From: Yimella sp.
GTDB taxonomy: Bacteria > Actinomycetota > Actinomycetes > Actinomycetales > Dermatophilaceae
Assembly (NCBI GenBank): GCA_030150425.1
Contig: JASLFY010000339.1
Location: forward strand, 1 to 10,116
Length of the DNA stretch: 10,116 nucleotides
Direction of reading: 5' to 3'
The position numbers and the translations under genes were made by a program. The notes under the pieces were generated by a model. It ran no database searches and was not told the DNA's origin. It saw only the letters and a list, made by a program, of their open reading frames with translations. This document shows, one piece after another, positions 1 through 6,287 of this stretch. Each line of letters begins with the position of its first letter. Positions within the stretch are counted from its first letter, which is position 1.

Positions 1-288
1 ACCACTCCGACGAGCACCCCAACCAGCACCACGACGACCTCGAGCAGCACCACGACGACCCCGTCGACGACGAGGCCGACCACCACATCGACGACGACCA
101 GGTCCGCCACCCGCTCGACGACGGTCCGGCCGAGCAGCACCACCAGTCGGGCAACCGGTCCGGTGATCCAGACCGACCACCTCGGTGGCGACGGGCAGAA
201 CCGCAACGCCCTGCTCCTGGGCGGCGGCGCGGCCGGTATCGGGGCGGCGTTCCTGTTGGGGAGTGTGCGTCGCCTGCGGCGTCGCTGA
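1..288 (+). CDS. C-terminal end of a Thr/Ser/Pro-rich membrane-anchored surface protein (partial, 5' end outside)
   Basis: Frame 1 is open from the first base to a TGA at 286-288, giving 95 visible residues. Residues 1-50 are almost entirely Thr, Ser, Pro and Arg, a composition typical of extended stalk or wall-spanning segments of actinobacterial exported proteins. Residues 70-88 form one hydrophobic, Gly/Ala/Leu-rich segment (LLLGGGAAGIGAAFLL), and the protein ends in Arg-rich VRRLRRR. This is the layout of a C-terminal membrane anchor with a positive cytoplasmic tail. I see no LPxTG motif before the helix, so sortase anchoring is not supported. The functional domain lies outside the window and cannot be named. 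The gene ends 43 bases before the esterase start on the same strand. It could also be a low-complexity lipoprotein or secretion accessory protein; the membrane anchor is the safest statement. Confidence 0.7.
   Translation, partial: TTPTSTPTSTTTTSSSTTTTPSTTRPTTTSTTTRSATRSTTVRPSSTTSRATGPVIQTDHLGGDGQNRNALLLGGGAAGIGAAFLLGSVRRLRRR
25..60 (+). repeat. Short in-frame direct repeat in the Thr-rich stalk
   Basis: The 15-mer AGCACCACGACGACC occurs exactly at 25-39 and again at 46-60, 21 bases apart and therefore in frame. Both copies encode Ser-Thr-Thr-Thr-Thr, and looser ACG/ACC/AGC copies continue to about position 110. This is a slippage-prone coding repeat in a stalk region, not a CRISPR array. 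Confidence 0.6.
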
Positions 289-318
289 CCGGCCCGGCCA
301 CGGCGCTGGTCGGCGCGT

Positions 319-324
319 CATACT
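319..324 (+). promoter_or_regulatory. Possible -10 box for a leaderless esterase transcript
   Basis: CATACT matches TATAAT at four of six positions and lies 7 bases before the ATG at 332. No Shine-Dalgarno sequence is visible there. The spacing would put the transcription start at or next to the ATG. No good -35 box is visible, so this is weak, and transcription through from the upstream gene is an equally good explanation. Confidence 0.25.
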
Positions 325-331
325 GGCGCGC

Positions 332-1306
332 ATGACGAGAACCACCTGGTCCGACACCGCGGGTCTGCCGTTGCGCACCCGGCTGCTCTGCTTCGGCCTG
401 GCGCGCGCCGACCGCACCCCGTTCGCGCAGCAGTCCGAGGCGCAGATCGTCCGGTCCCGAGGTCTGTCGCCGGCGCCGGTGTTCCCCGCCTCGTTGGTCA
501 TCGGTGGCCGCACCCGCGGCGTACGGATCGACGAGACGAGTGTCGCGGCGCGTGACGGGTTCCCGATTCCCGTACGCCGTTACCGAGCCGGGTCGCCGAC
601 CGACCGGGTGCTGCTCTACCTGCACGGCGGAGGCTGGGTGCGCGGCCGCCCGCGGGACTACGACTCGCTGCTCACCCTGGTCGCCGACCGCACGAACTGC
701 ACGGTGCTCGCGCCGGACTACCGCAAGGCGCCCGAGCACCCCGCGCCGCGGTCGGTCCACGACGCGCTCGACGTGTTCGACCGCATCGCGTCTGGCCCGG
801 GGGACGGCCTGCTCGAGGGTGGGGGCCGCCCGCGGATCGTCGTCGGCGGCGACAGCGCAGGCGGGAATCTGTCGGCACTGACCGCGTTGCACGCCCGCGA
901 CACCGCGCAGGACCTGGTCGGACAGGTGCTGATCTACCCCGCGACCGACCTGTCGATCGGCCACGAGCTGCGCACCGCGCCGATGCTCACCGGTCCCGAC
1001 CTCGACCGCTACAAGGAGCTCTACCTCGCCAACTCCGACGTGCCGGACGACGACCCGAGCATCTCCCCCGCCCGCGCCGACGTACGCGGCGTCGCGCCGG
1101 CGCTGGTGCAGACCGCCGACCGCGACCCGCTCTGCCCGGAAGGGATCGCGTACGCCCGGCAGCTCGAGGCCAACGGCGTTCCGACCCGGCTCACCCGCTA
1201 CTACGGAGTGCCGCACGGCTTCCTCAACCTGCCCGGCGCCACCCACGTCGGCCGGCAGGCGCGGATGGAGATCGTCGACCAGCTGAACGACTGGTGGGCC
1301 CGATGA
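332..1306 (+). CDS. Alpha/beta hydrolase, hormone-sensitive lipase type (family IV esterase)
   Basis: This 324-residue protein is a probable cytoplasmic carboxylesterase or lipase that hydrolyses short- to medium-chain esters; the natural substrate is unknown. The oxyanion-hole motif HGGG is at residues 98-101. The nucleophile elbow GDSAGG is at 173-178, with Ser175 as nucleophile. The acid residue is Asp265 in DRDPL, and the catalytic His295 sits in GVPHGF. This complete triad in HSL order and the overall length fit family IV. The reading frame stays open upstream to 185, but that stretch overlaps the end of the preceding gene and is Arg/Cys-rich shadow translation. I chose the ATG at 332 because it gives a normal HSL N-terminus. 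The stop overlaps the start of the next gene (ATGA), so the two are probably co-translated. Confidence in the class is high; substrate and physiological role are open. Confidence 0.9.
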   Translation: MTRTTWSDTAGLPLRTRLLCFGLARADRTPFAQQSEAQIVRSRGLSPAPVFPASLVIGGRTRGVRIDETSVAARDGFPIPVRRYRAGSPTDRVLLYLHGGGWVRGRPRDYDSLLTLVADRTNCTVLAPDYRKAPEHPAPRSVHDALDVFDRIASGPGDGLLEGGGRPRIVVGGDSAGGNLSALTALHARDTAQDLVGQVLIYPATDLSIGHELRTAPMLTGPDLDRYKELYLANSDVPDDDPSISPARADVRGVAPALVQTADRDPLCPEGIAYARQLEANGVPTRLTRYYGVPHGFLNLPGATHVGRQARMEIVDQLNDWWAR

Positions 1307-1695
1307 GCGCGGGGCGCCGCTGGGCGCTGCTGGTGCTCGACGTCGTGCTGATCGTCGTGTTCGCGGCCATCGGCCGTGCCTCGCACCACGAGGCCAACCC
1401 GGTGGTGGACGCCCTGGCGACCGCGTGGCCGTTCCTGGTCGGCGCCGCGCTCGGCTGGGTGATCGCCTACTTCAACTGGAGCCGTACGGTGCCGGTCGCC
1501 ATCCGCGCCGGCGTCACCGTGTGGGTGTCCACCGTCTGCTTCGGGATGGTGCTGCGGCACCTCACCGGGCGCGGCACGGCGTTGTCGTTCATCGTGGTCG
1601 CGACGATCGTGCTCGGCATCTTCCTGGTCGGGTGGCGGGCCGGTTACGCGCTGCTCACCCGACGCGGTCGGTCAGAAACCGAACAGAGCCGATAG
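1303..1695 (+). CDS. DUF3054 family integral membrane protein
   Basis: This is a 130-residue, strongly hydrophobic protein with four predicted membrane helices at about residues 8-25, 38-58, 68-85 and 94-112, and a short Arg-rich hydrophilic tail. The pattern resembles DUF3054 proteins of actinobacteria and haloarchaea: Gly-Arg followed by His near the end of helix 1, a Gly-Trp in helix 2, and a Gly-Thr-x-x-Ser-Phe stretch leading into helix 4, which ends in Gly-Trp-Arg. No biochemical function is known for the family to me. The start is the ATG at 1303, which overlaps the esterase stop as ATGA; an in-frame GTG at 1294 would add only three residues. The last 24 bases overlap, tail to tail, the end of the leftward gene ending at 1672. 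A strong hairpin lies 3 bases after the TAG. Confidence 0.8.
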   Translation: MSAGRRWALLVLDVVLIVVFAAIGRASHHEANPVVDALATAWPFLVGAALGWVIAYFNWSRTVPVAIRAGVTVWVSTVCFGMVLRHLTGRGTALSFIVVATIVLGIFLVGWRAGYALLTRRGRSETEQSR

Positions 1696-2187
1696 TCCGG
1701 ACCGGGCGCCCGCCCGGTCCATCTGCTGCTCGACACGGGCGACGTTCGTCCGGTTCGGCATCACGTCGAGGGCGAAGAGCACCAGCGAGATGACCGCGCC
1801 CGGCAGGTAGCTGACGATGTTGCCGCCGAACGCGATCGTCGTGACGAGGGCGACCAGCGCCACCGACTCGGCGAGCGCGAACCGGAGCATGAGACCGACC
1901 CGGAAGGCGTTCAGCACGCGCATCGGGTCTGCCGCCACCTCGGGCGTGATCGGTTCCTGCCGGTAGCCGACGACCCGCAGCACGGCCCAGACAGCGATGC
2001 CGACGACGACGCTGATCAGCACCGGCAGCAGCGCGAACGACTTGTCGGCGGTGATGATCGCCAGGACGACGCCGAGGATGATCGGCGAGATCATCAACGC
2101 GAACACCATCACGCGCAGCGGCTGGACCGCCGGGTGGACGGCTCCGCCCTTCGTCGTGCCGTCGTCGTACGGCCGCATGTCCGTCAT
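1672..2187 (-). CDS. Small four-helix membrane protein downstream of arc, function unknown
   Basis: I do not recognise a named family in this 171-residue protein. Residues 1-24 are hydrophilic. Hydrophobic segments follow at about 25-46, 51-73, 99-120 and 124-143, separated by a polar 75-98 loop. The tail (144-171) is hydrophilic and probably cytoplasmic. There are no cysteines and no obvious catalytic motif. The ATG at 2185-2187 shares one base with the arc stop (TGATG), and no Shine-Dalgarno sequence precedes it, so translation is probably coupled to arc. An ATG three codons later (2178) is an alternative start. The overlap places it in the trmI-arc transcription unit, but a direct role in the Pup-proteasome system is not shown. 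The 3' end overlaps the DUF3054 gene on the other strand by 24 bases. Confidence 0.75.
   Translation of the reverse strand: MTDMRPYDDGTTKGGAVHPAVQPLRVMVFALMISPIILGVVLAIITADKSFALLPVLISVVVGIAVWAVLRVVGYRQEPITPEVAADPMRVLNAFRVGLMLRFALAESVALVALVTTIAFGGNIVSYLPGAVISLVLFALDVMPNRTNVARVEQQMDRAGARSGLSALFGF
1699..1720. terminator. Strong GC hairpin between convergent genes
   Basis: GGACCGGGC (1699-1707) and GCCCGGTCC (1712-1720) form a perfect 9-bp stem with a 4-base loop, beginning 3 bases after the TAG of the DUF3054 gene. There is no T-tract after it, as is common for actinobacterial terminators. It could end rightward transcripts. It also lies inside the last codons of the leftward membrane protein, so a structure that halts leftward RNA polymerase would cut that message shortly before its stop codon. 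Confidence 0.5.
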
Positions 2188-3923
2188 CAGAGGTACTGCC
2201 CGGTCGTAGCGACGGAGTCGATCGACTTGGCGGCACCTCCGCCGGCCTTGCCGTCGATGAGGGTGCGGATGTAGGTGATCCGCTCGCCCTTCTTGCCGGA
2301 GATGCGCGCCCAGTCGTCGGGGTTGGTGGTGTTCGGCAGGTCCTCGTTCTCCTTGAACTCCACCACGCAGCTCTCCAGCAGGTGGTCGACGCGGATGCCG
2401 CGCACGCCGGTGGTGAGCTGGTCCTTGATCGCCATCTTCTTGGCGCGGTCGACGATGTTCTGCACCATCGCCCCGGAGTTGAAGTCCTTGAAGTAGAGGA
2501 CCTCCTTGTCGCCGCTGGCGTAGGTGACCTCCAGGAAACGGTTCTCGTCGATCTCGGCGTACATCCGCTCGACCGTGGCGCGGATCATCGCGTCGACGGT
2601 CGCCTCCGGCGATCCGCCGTGTTCGGCGAGGTCGTCGGGGTGCAGCGGCAGGGTCGGGGTGAGGTACTTGCCGAAGATCTCGTGGGCGCTCTGCGCGTCC
2701 GGGCGCTCGATCTTGATCTTCACGTCGAGCCGGCCGGGACGCAGGATCGCCGGGTCGATCATGTCCTCGCGGTTCGAGGCGCCGATGACGATGACGTTCT
2801 CCAGCTTCTCCACGCCGTCGATCTCGGCGAGCAACTGCGGCACCACGGTCGTCTCGACGTCGGAGCTCACGCCCGAACCGCGGGTCCGGAACAGCGACTC
2901 CATCTCGTCGAAGAACACCACCACGGGGGTGCCGTTCGACGACGCCTCCCGGGCGCGCTGGAAGATCAACCGGATGTGGCGCTCGGTCTCACCGACGTAC
3001 TTGTTGAGCAGCTCCGGACCCTTGATGTTCAGGAAGTAGCTCTTGGCGTCGGGCTGACCGGTCTTCTCCGCGACCTTGCGCGCCAACGACGCCGCGACGG
3101 CCTTGGCGATCATCGTCTTGCCGCAGCCGGGAGGGCCGTACAGCAGCACGCCCTTCGGCGGCCGCAGCGCGTGTTCGCGGAACAGGTCGGCGTGCAGGTA
3201 CGGCATCTCCACCGCGTCGCGGATCTGCTCGATCTGCCCGCTCAGGCCGCCGATGTCGGCGTAGTGGATGTCGGGCACCTCCTCGAGCACGAGGTCGGCG
3301 ACCTCGGCCTTCGGGATGCGTTCGAAGACGAAGTTGGTGCGGGCGTCCAGCAGCAGCGAGTCGCCGACGCGCAGCTTCTGTCCGGCCAGCGCCGCCGCGA
3401 TCCGTACGATCCGTTCCTCGTCGCCGTGCGACAGCACGAGCAGACGGTCCTCGCCGAGCATCTCCTTGACCTGGACGAGCTCGCCGACCGTCTCGAAGTC
3501 GAGGGCGCGTACGACGTTCAGGGCCTCGTTGAGGACGACCTCGCGGCCCGGGACGATCCGGTCCGCCTCGATCGACGGGCTCACGGACACGCGCATCTTG
3601 CGGCCGGAGGTGAGGACGTCGACGGTGTCGTCGTCGTTCGCCTGCAGCACCACGCCGAAGGAGGCCGGCGGCTGCGCCAGGCGCTCGATCTCACCCTTGA
3701 GGCTGACGATCTGTTCCCGGGCGTCCTTGAGGGTGCGGACCAGTGTCTCGTTCTGGGTGGACAGCGTCGTCTGCGAGGAGCGCAACTGGCGCACCTGCGA
3801 CTCGAGCTCGCCGCGCGCGGTGGAACCGGCCACCCGGGACCGAAGGGCTTCGACCTCCGCGCGCAGGCTGCGCACCTCGTCGTACTGCGATCCCTGCTCG
3901 GGCTTCTGCGACTCGTCGGTCAC
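2187..3923 (-). CDS. arc: Proteasome-forming AAA ATPase ARC/Mpa
   Basis: This 578-residue hexameric ATPase recognises pupylated proteins, unfolds them and feeds them into the 20S proteasome in the cytoplasm. A coiled coil spans about residues 14-84, where ARC/Mpa binds Pup. An OB-fold interdomain covers about 86-205. The AAA module has Walker A GPPGCGKT at 263-270, Walker B VVFFDE at 335-340, the sensor region GASN at 381-384 and RPGRLD at 395-400. The last four residues are Gly-Gln-Tyr-Leu, the motif by which Mpa/ARC docks onto the proteasome alpha ring and opens its gate, so this copy looks made to work with a real 20S particle. Length is normal for the family. The start is a GTG at 3923 with a very good Shine-Dalgarno site. 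It lies 54 bases after trmI and overlaps the next gene by one base. No dop, pup, prcB or prcA is visible in the window. Confidence 0.97.
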   Translation of the reverse strand: MTDESQKPEQGSQYDEVRSLRAEVEALRSRVAGSTARGELESQVRQLRSSQTTLSTQNETLVRTLKDAREQIVSLKGEIERLAQPPASFGVVLQANDDDTVDVLTSGRKMRVSVSPSIEADRIVPGREVVLNEALNVVRALDFETVGELVQVKEMLGEDRLLVLSHGDEERIVRIAAALAGQKLRVGDSLLLDARTNFVFERIPKAEVADLVLEEVPDIHYADIGGLSGQIEQIRDAVEMPYLHADLFREHALRPPKGVLLYGPPGCGKTMIAKAVAASLARKVAEKTGQPDAKSYFLNIKGPELLNKYVGETERHIRLIFQRAREASSNGTPVVVFFDEMESLFRTRGSGVSSDVETTVVPQLLAEIDGVEKLENVIVIGASNREDMIDPAILRPGRLDVKIKIERPDAQSAHEIFGKYLTPTLPLHPDDLAEHGGSPEATVDAMIRATVERMYAEIDENRFLEVTYASGDKEVLYFKDFNSGAMVQNIVDRAKKMAIKDQLTTGVRGIRVDHLLESCVVEFKENEDLPNTTNPDDWARISGKKGERITYIRTLIDGKAGGGAAKSIDSVATTGQYL

Positions 3924-3925
3924 GA

Positions 3926-3934
3926 CTCCTCCTT
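3926..3934 (-). promoter_or_regulatory. Ribosome binding site of arc that supports its GTG start
   Basis: Read on the minus strand, AAGGAGGAG lies immediately before the GTG at 3923, a near-perfect anti-16S match at normal spacing. It fixes the GTG as the arc start. It is the strongest such site in the window, in contrast to the neighbouring genes that lack one. Confidence 0.85.
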
Positions 3935-3947
3935 CGCCGGCGACACC

Positions 3948-3964
3948 CCGACCACGCGGGTCGG
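3948..3964. other. Small hairpin in the trmI-arc spacer
   Basis: CCGACC (3948-3953) pairs with GGTCGG (3959-3964) over a 5-base loop, in the 54-base spacer between the trmI stop and the arc ribosome binding site. A 6-bp stem without a T-tract is a weak terminator at best. It could mark processing or partial termination that sets arc output relative to trmI. In DNA this GC-rich it could also be chance. Confidence 0.3.
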
Positions 3965-3977
3965 CCGTCCTTCGACC

Positions 3978-5012
3978 CTAACCGTCGGAGTCGCGCGTTT
4001 CCTGCACCGGCTCACGGAATGAGCGCGCCAGCTTGCGCACCTTCTTGTCCGAGATCGGTCGCTCCCCCACGTCCTCCGCGCTCCACTCCCCGGAGGGCAG
4101 CACCGCCTCGACGTCGGCGGCGTCGAAGCCCTCGGCCGCGCCCTTGCTCGGGCGACGCTTGCGCACCGGCGGGGTGACGCCCGGGGCGAGGCGGCGGCTG
4201 GTGATCAGGAAGCCGGTGTGGCCGTGCATCCGGTGTTCTGGGCGGACGGCCAGACCCTCGAGGTGCCAACCACGCACCAGCGACTCCCAGGCCTGCGGCT
4301 CGGTGTAGCCGCCGTGGCTGCGCATCGCCTCGGCGACGCGGGACAGCTGGGTGGCGGTGGCGACGTAACAGATCAGGACGCCGCCGGGCGCGAGGGCGTC
4401 GGCGACGACCTCCAGGCACTCCCAGGGGGCGAGCATGTCGAGCACGACGCGGTCGATGCTGCCCGCCTCGACGGTCTGCGGCAGGGCCTCGACCAGGTCA
4501 CCGACGGTGACGGTCCAGCCGGGGTGCTCGGCGCCGAAGAAGCTGCGGACGTTGCCCTGGGCGATCTCCGCGAAGTCGTCGCGGCGCTCGAAGCTGAACA
4601 GCCGGCCGGCGTCGCCGACGGCGCGCAGCAGGGACAGCGACAGCGCACCGGAACCGACACCGGCCTCGACGACGCGGGCGCCGGGGAAAATGTCGGCCAT
4701 CGTGACGATCTGACCGGCGTCCTTGGGGTAGACGACCGCGGCACCGCGCGGCATCGACAGGACGTAGTCGCTCAGCAGCGGGCGCATCGCGAGATACTCG
4801 ACACCGGCGGTGTTGGTGATCGTCGTGCCGTCCGGGCGACCGATCAGGTCGTCGTGGGCGAGGAACCCGCGGTGGGTGTGGAACTGCTTGCCCGGGCCGA
4901 GGACGATGGTGTGCATCCGTCCCTTGGGATCGGTCAGCTGGACGCGCTCCCCCTCGGTGAACGGGCCGCGGCGCAGGTCGGCGCCGAGCGGGGTCTGGGG
5001 AGCGTAGGTCAT
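3978..5012 (-). CDS. trmI: tRNA (adenine-58-N1)-methyltransferase TrmI
   Basis: This 344-residue enzyme uses S-adenosylmethionine to methylate N1 of adenosine 58 in the T-loop of tRNAs; bacterial TrmI acts as a homotetramer. A small N-terminal beta domain (about 1-80) precedes a Rossmann methyltransferase domain. The SAM motif I VVEAGVGSGALS is at 114-125, an acidic residue of the adenosine site at Glu142 (FERR), Asp172 in GDL, and the LDMLAPWE motif with Asp192 at 191-198. The PRGAAVVYPKD loop (88-98) and RMHGHTGF (261-268) are also characteristic. A charged tail after about residue 280 is longer than the core needs, as in other actinobacterial members. The frame opens at a TTG at 5021, but I prefer the ATG at 5012, which has a -10-like box 8 bases upstream and no Shine-Dalgarno site. 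It lies 82 bases after the M50 gene and 54 before arc. Confidence 0.95.
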   Translation of the reverse strand: MTYAPQTPLGADLRRGPFTEGERVQLTDPKGRMHTIVLGPGKQFHTHRGFLAHDDLIGRPDGTTITNTAGVEYLAMRPLLSDYVLSMPRGAAVVYPKDAGQIVTMADIFPGARVVEAGVGSGALSLSLLRAVGDAGRLFSFERRDDFAEIAQGNVRSFFGAEHPGWTVTVGDLVEALPQTVEAGSIDRVVLDMLAPWECLEVVADALAPGGVLICYVATATQLSRVAEAMRSHGGYTEPQAWESLVRGWHLEGLAVRPEHRMHGHTGFLITSRRLAPGVTPPVRKRRPSKGAAEGFDAADVEAVLPSGEWSAEDVGERPISDKKVRKLARSFREPVQETRDSDG

Positions 5013-5020
5013 GGTCGGCA

Positions 5021-5026
5021 AGCTTA
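5021..5026 (-). promoter_or_regulatory. Putative -10 box of a leaderless trmI-arc transcript
   Basis: On the minus strand TAAGCT fits the actinobacterial TANNNT -10 consensus and ends 8 bases before the trmI ATG at 5012. No ribosome binding site is visible. The possible -35 region (TTTCTG or TTCTGC near 5044-5050) is poor. The arrangement suggests the mRNA starts at or very near the ATG. Confidence 0.4.
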
Positions 5027-5094
5027 GAGCCGGTCGCCGTGGGGCAGAAATCAGCGGGTACGGCCGAAATCCTCGGTCCGTCAGTACGGGGCGA

Positions 5095-6207
5095 TCAGGG
5101 GCGCGGCGTGAGCGCGTGGTCGACGGCGCGGATCAGGTCGTCCCGCTGCAGCCAGCCGAGCAGGGCGCCCTGCGGGTTCAGCACGATCGTGCGTTCGGCC
5201 AGTCCGTTGGCGCTGGCGCCGGCGACGATCTGGTTCAGGTCGCCGTGGTCGTCCAATGTCACGATCCACGGTCCGTCCGGGCGCTCGACGAGCGCCTCCA
5301 CGGTGGTGGTCGGACGCAGCTCCAGCGGGACCTGCATCGCGGCGCCGGCGGAGACCAGACCGTACGGCCGGCCGTCCTTGGTCACCAACGTCGCCAGGCC
5401 GGACAACGAGCTCACCGGGCTGCTTACGTCGAGCGTCGCGATCGGCTGCAGCACGTCACGCAAGGACACAGTGGCGAGCTGCTGGGTCACCTTGCCGTGC
5501 ATGATCGCCGAGCCTGCGCCGAACCAGAGGAACGAGCCGATCAGCGCGGCCCAGGCGACGGTGACCAGCGACGGGCGTACGCCGTTGACGAACGGCACGA
5601 CGATCAGCGCCACGAGCACGAGGACCGTGACGACGCGGCCGGTCCACCCGGCGACGACGGTGCCCTTGGCGCGGTTGCCGGTGATCTTCCAGACCAGGGC
5701 CTCGAGCAGGTAGCCGCCGTCGAGCGGGAGTCCCGGCAACAGGTTGAACACGGCCACGAACGCGTTCGCCCAGGTGAACGATCCGACCAGCAGAGCGGCG
5801 ACGTCGGGCAGATCGGCCTGCAGGAGGCCGAGTCCGCCGACCGCGAGAGCGGCGTTCGACAGCGGGCCGACCGCGGCCACCAGCGCGCTGCTGCCGGCGG
5901 CGGAGTGTTCCTTGCTGAACGAGGTGTGGCCGCCCCACAGGTCGGCGACGATCTGTTCGACGGCGTAGCCGCGGGTCTGGCCGACCAGCGCGTGGGCCGC
6001 TTCGTGGACCAGCACCGAGATCAGCAGACCGACGACGTACAGGGCCGCGACGACGTACGCCGCGGCGCCCAGGTCGGGGATCGAGTCGGCGACCTGCGGT
6101 CCGAAGGTGACGACGATGACCAGCGCGATGAACAGCCACGACCGTCCGATGTAGACCGGTACGCCGCGCAGGGATCCGAGCCGCCAGCCCGGTGAGGAGT
6201 TCGCCAT
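5095..6207 (-). CDS. Site-2-type zinc metalloprotease (M50 family) with C-terminal CBS-like region
   Basis: This 370-residue polytopic membrane protein is a probable intramembrane protease. The zinc-binding HEAAH (HExxH) motif is at 68-72, inside a hydrophobic segment (50-75). The second metal-ligand motif, NLLPGLPLDGG, is at 155-165, with the conserved Asp at 163. Further hydrophobic segments lie at about 24-35, 107-128, 137-155, 190-207 and 214-234. Residues about 246-365 are soluble and resemble a pair of CBS domains, as in the SpoIVFB-like M50B branch where nucleotide binding can modulate activity. No PDZ domain is seen, which argues against an RseP/Rip1-type enzyme. The substrate is unknown. 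The gene is divergent from the RecB-like nuclease, with an 80-base gap, and 82 bases upstream of trmI. M50, trmI and arc are commonly neighbours in actinobacteria, which suggests shared housekeeping rather than a joint pathway. Confidence 0.92.
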   Translation of the reverse strand: MANSSPGWRLGSLRGVPVYIGRSWLFIALVIVVTFGPQVADSIPDLGAAAYVVAALYVVGLLISVLVHEAAHALVGQTRGYAVEQIVADLWGGHTSFSKEHSAAGSSALVAAVGPLSNAALAVGGLGLLQADLPDVAALLVGSFTWANAFVAVFNLLPGLPLDGGYLLEALVWKITGNRAKGTVVAGWTGRVVTVLVLVALIVVPFVNGVRPSLVTVAWAALIGSFLWFGAGSAIMHGKVTQQLATVSLRDVLQPIATLDVSSPVSSLSGLATLVTKDGRPYGLVSAGAAMQVPLELRPTTTVEALVERPDGPWIVTLDDHGDLNQIVAGASANGLAERTIVLNPQGALLGWLQRDDLIRAVDHALTPRP

Positions 6208-6216
6208 GGTGGTATC

Positions 6217-6222
6217 AGCGTA
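6217..6222 (-). promoter_or_regulatory. Putative -10 box of the M50 protease gene
   Basis: On the minus strand TACGCT fits TANNNT and ends 9 bases before the ATG at 6207. This would give an mRNA with a leader of at most a few bases. No Shine-Dalgarno sequence is present. It shares the 80-base divergent spacer with the nuclease promoter. Confidence 0.3.
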
Positions 6223-6274
6223 CGAGGCGGTGTCTGCGCTCCGCGCGGCGATTCCGGCTGTCGGTGGTCCGTCG

Positions 6275-6280
6275 TAGGGT
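6275..6280 (+). promoter_or_regulatory. Putative -10 box of the RecB-like nuclease gene, leaderless
   Basis: TAGGGT fits TANNNT and ends 7 bases before the ATG at 6288, with no ribosome binding site between. A weak TTCCGG lies 17 bases upstream at 6252-6257. The spacing predicts transcription starting at the ATG. Confidence 0.4.
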
Positions 6281-6287
6281 CGGGACC

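Noticed and set aside
1..120. Repetitive ACG/ACC/AGC tracts that look like an array
   Set aside because: They are in-frame Thr/Ser codons with no constant repeat-spacer periodicity, so this is a coding low-complexity region, not CRISPR.
185..331. N-terminal extension of the esterase reading frame up to 185
   Set aside because: It overlaps the end of the Thr-rich protein gene, is Arg/Cys/Trp-rich and does not look like an esterase N-terminus; the ATG at 332 gives a normal HSL start.
2382..4022. 546-residue plus-strand open frame
   Set aside because: It is antisense to arc, is dominated by Val, Leu, Asp, Arg and His from mirrored codons, and shows no domain; a shadow of the GC bias.
5013..5094. 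Terminator between the M50 gene and trmI
   Set aside because: I looked for stems in this 82-base spacer and found none longer than a few base pairs.
5011..6195. 394-residue plus-strand open frame
   Set aside because: It lies antisense to the M50 protease, is extremely Gln/Arg/Asp-rich and has no recognisable motif.
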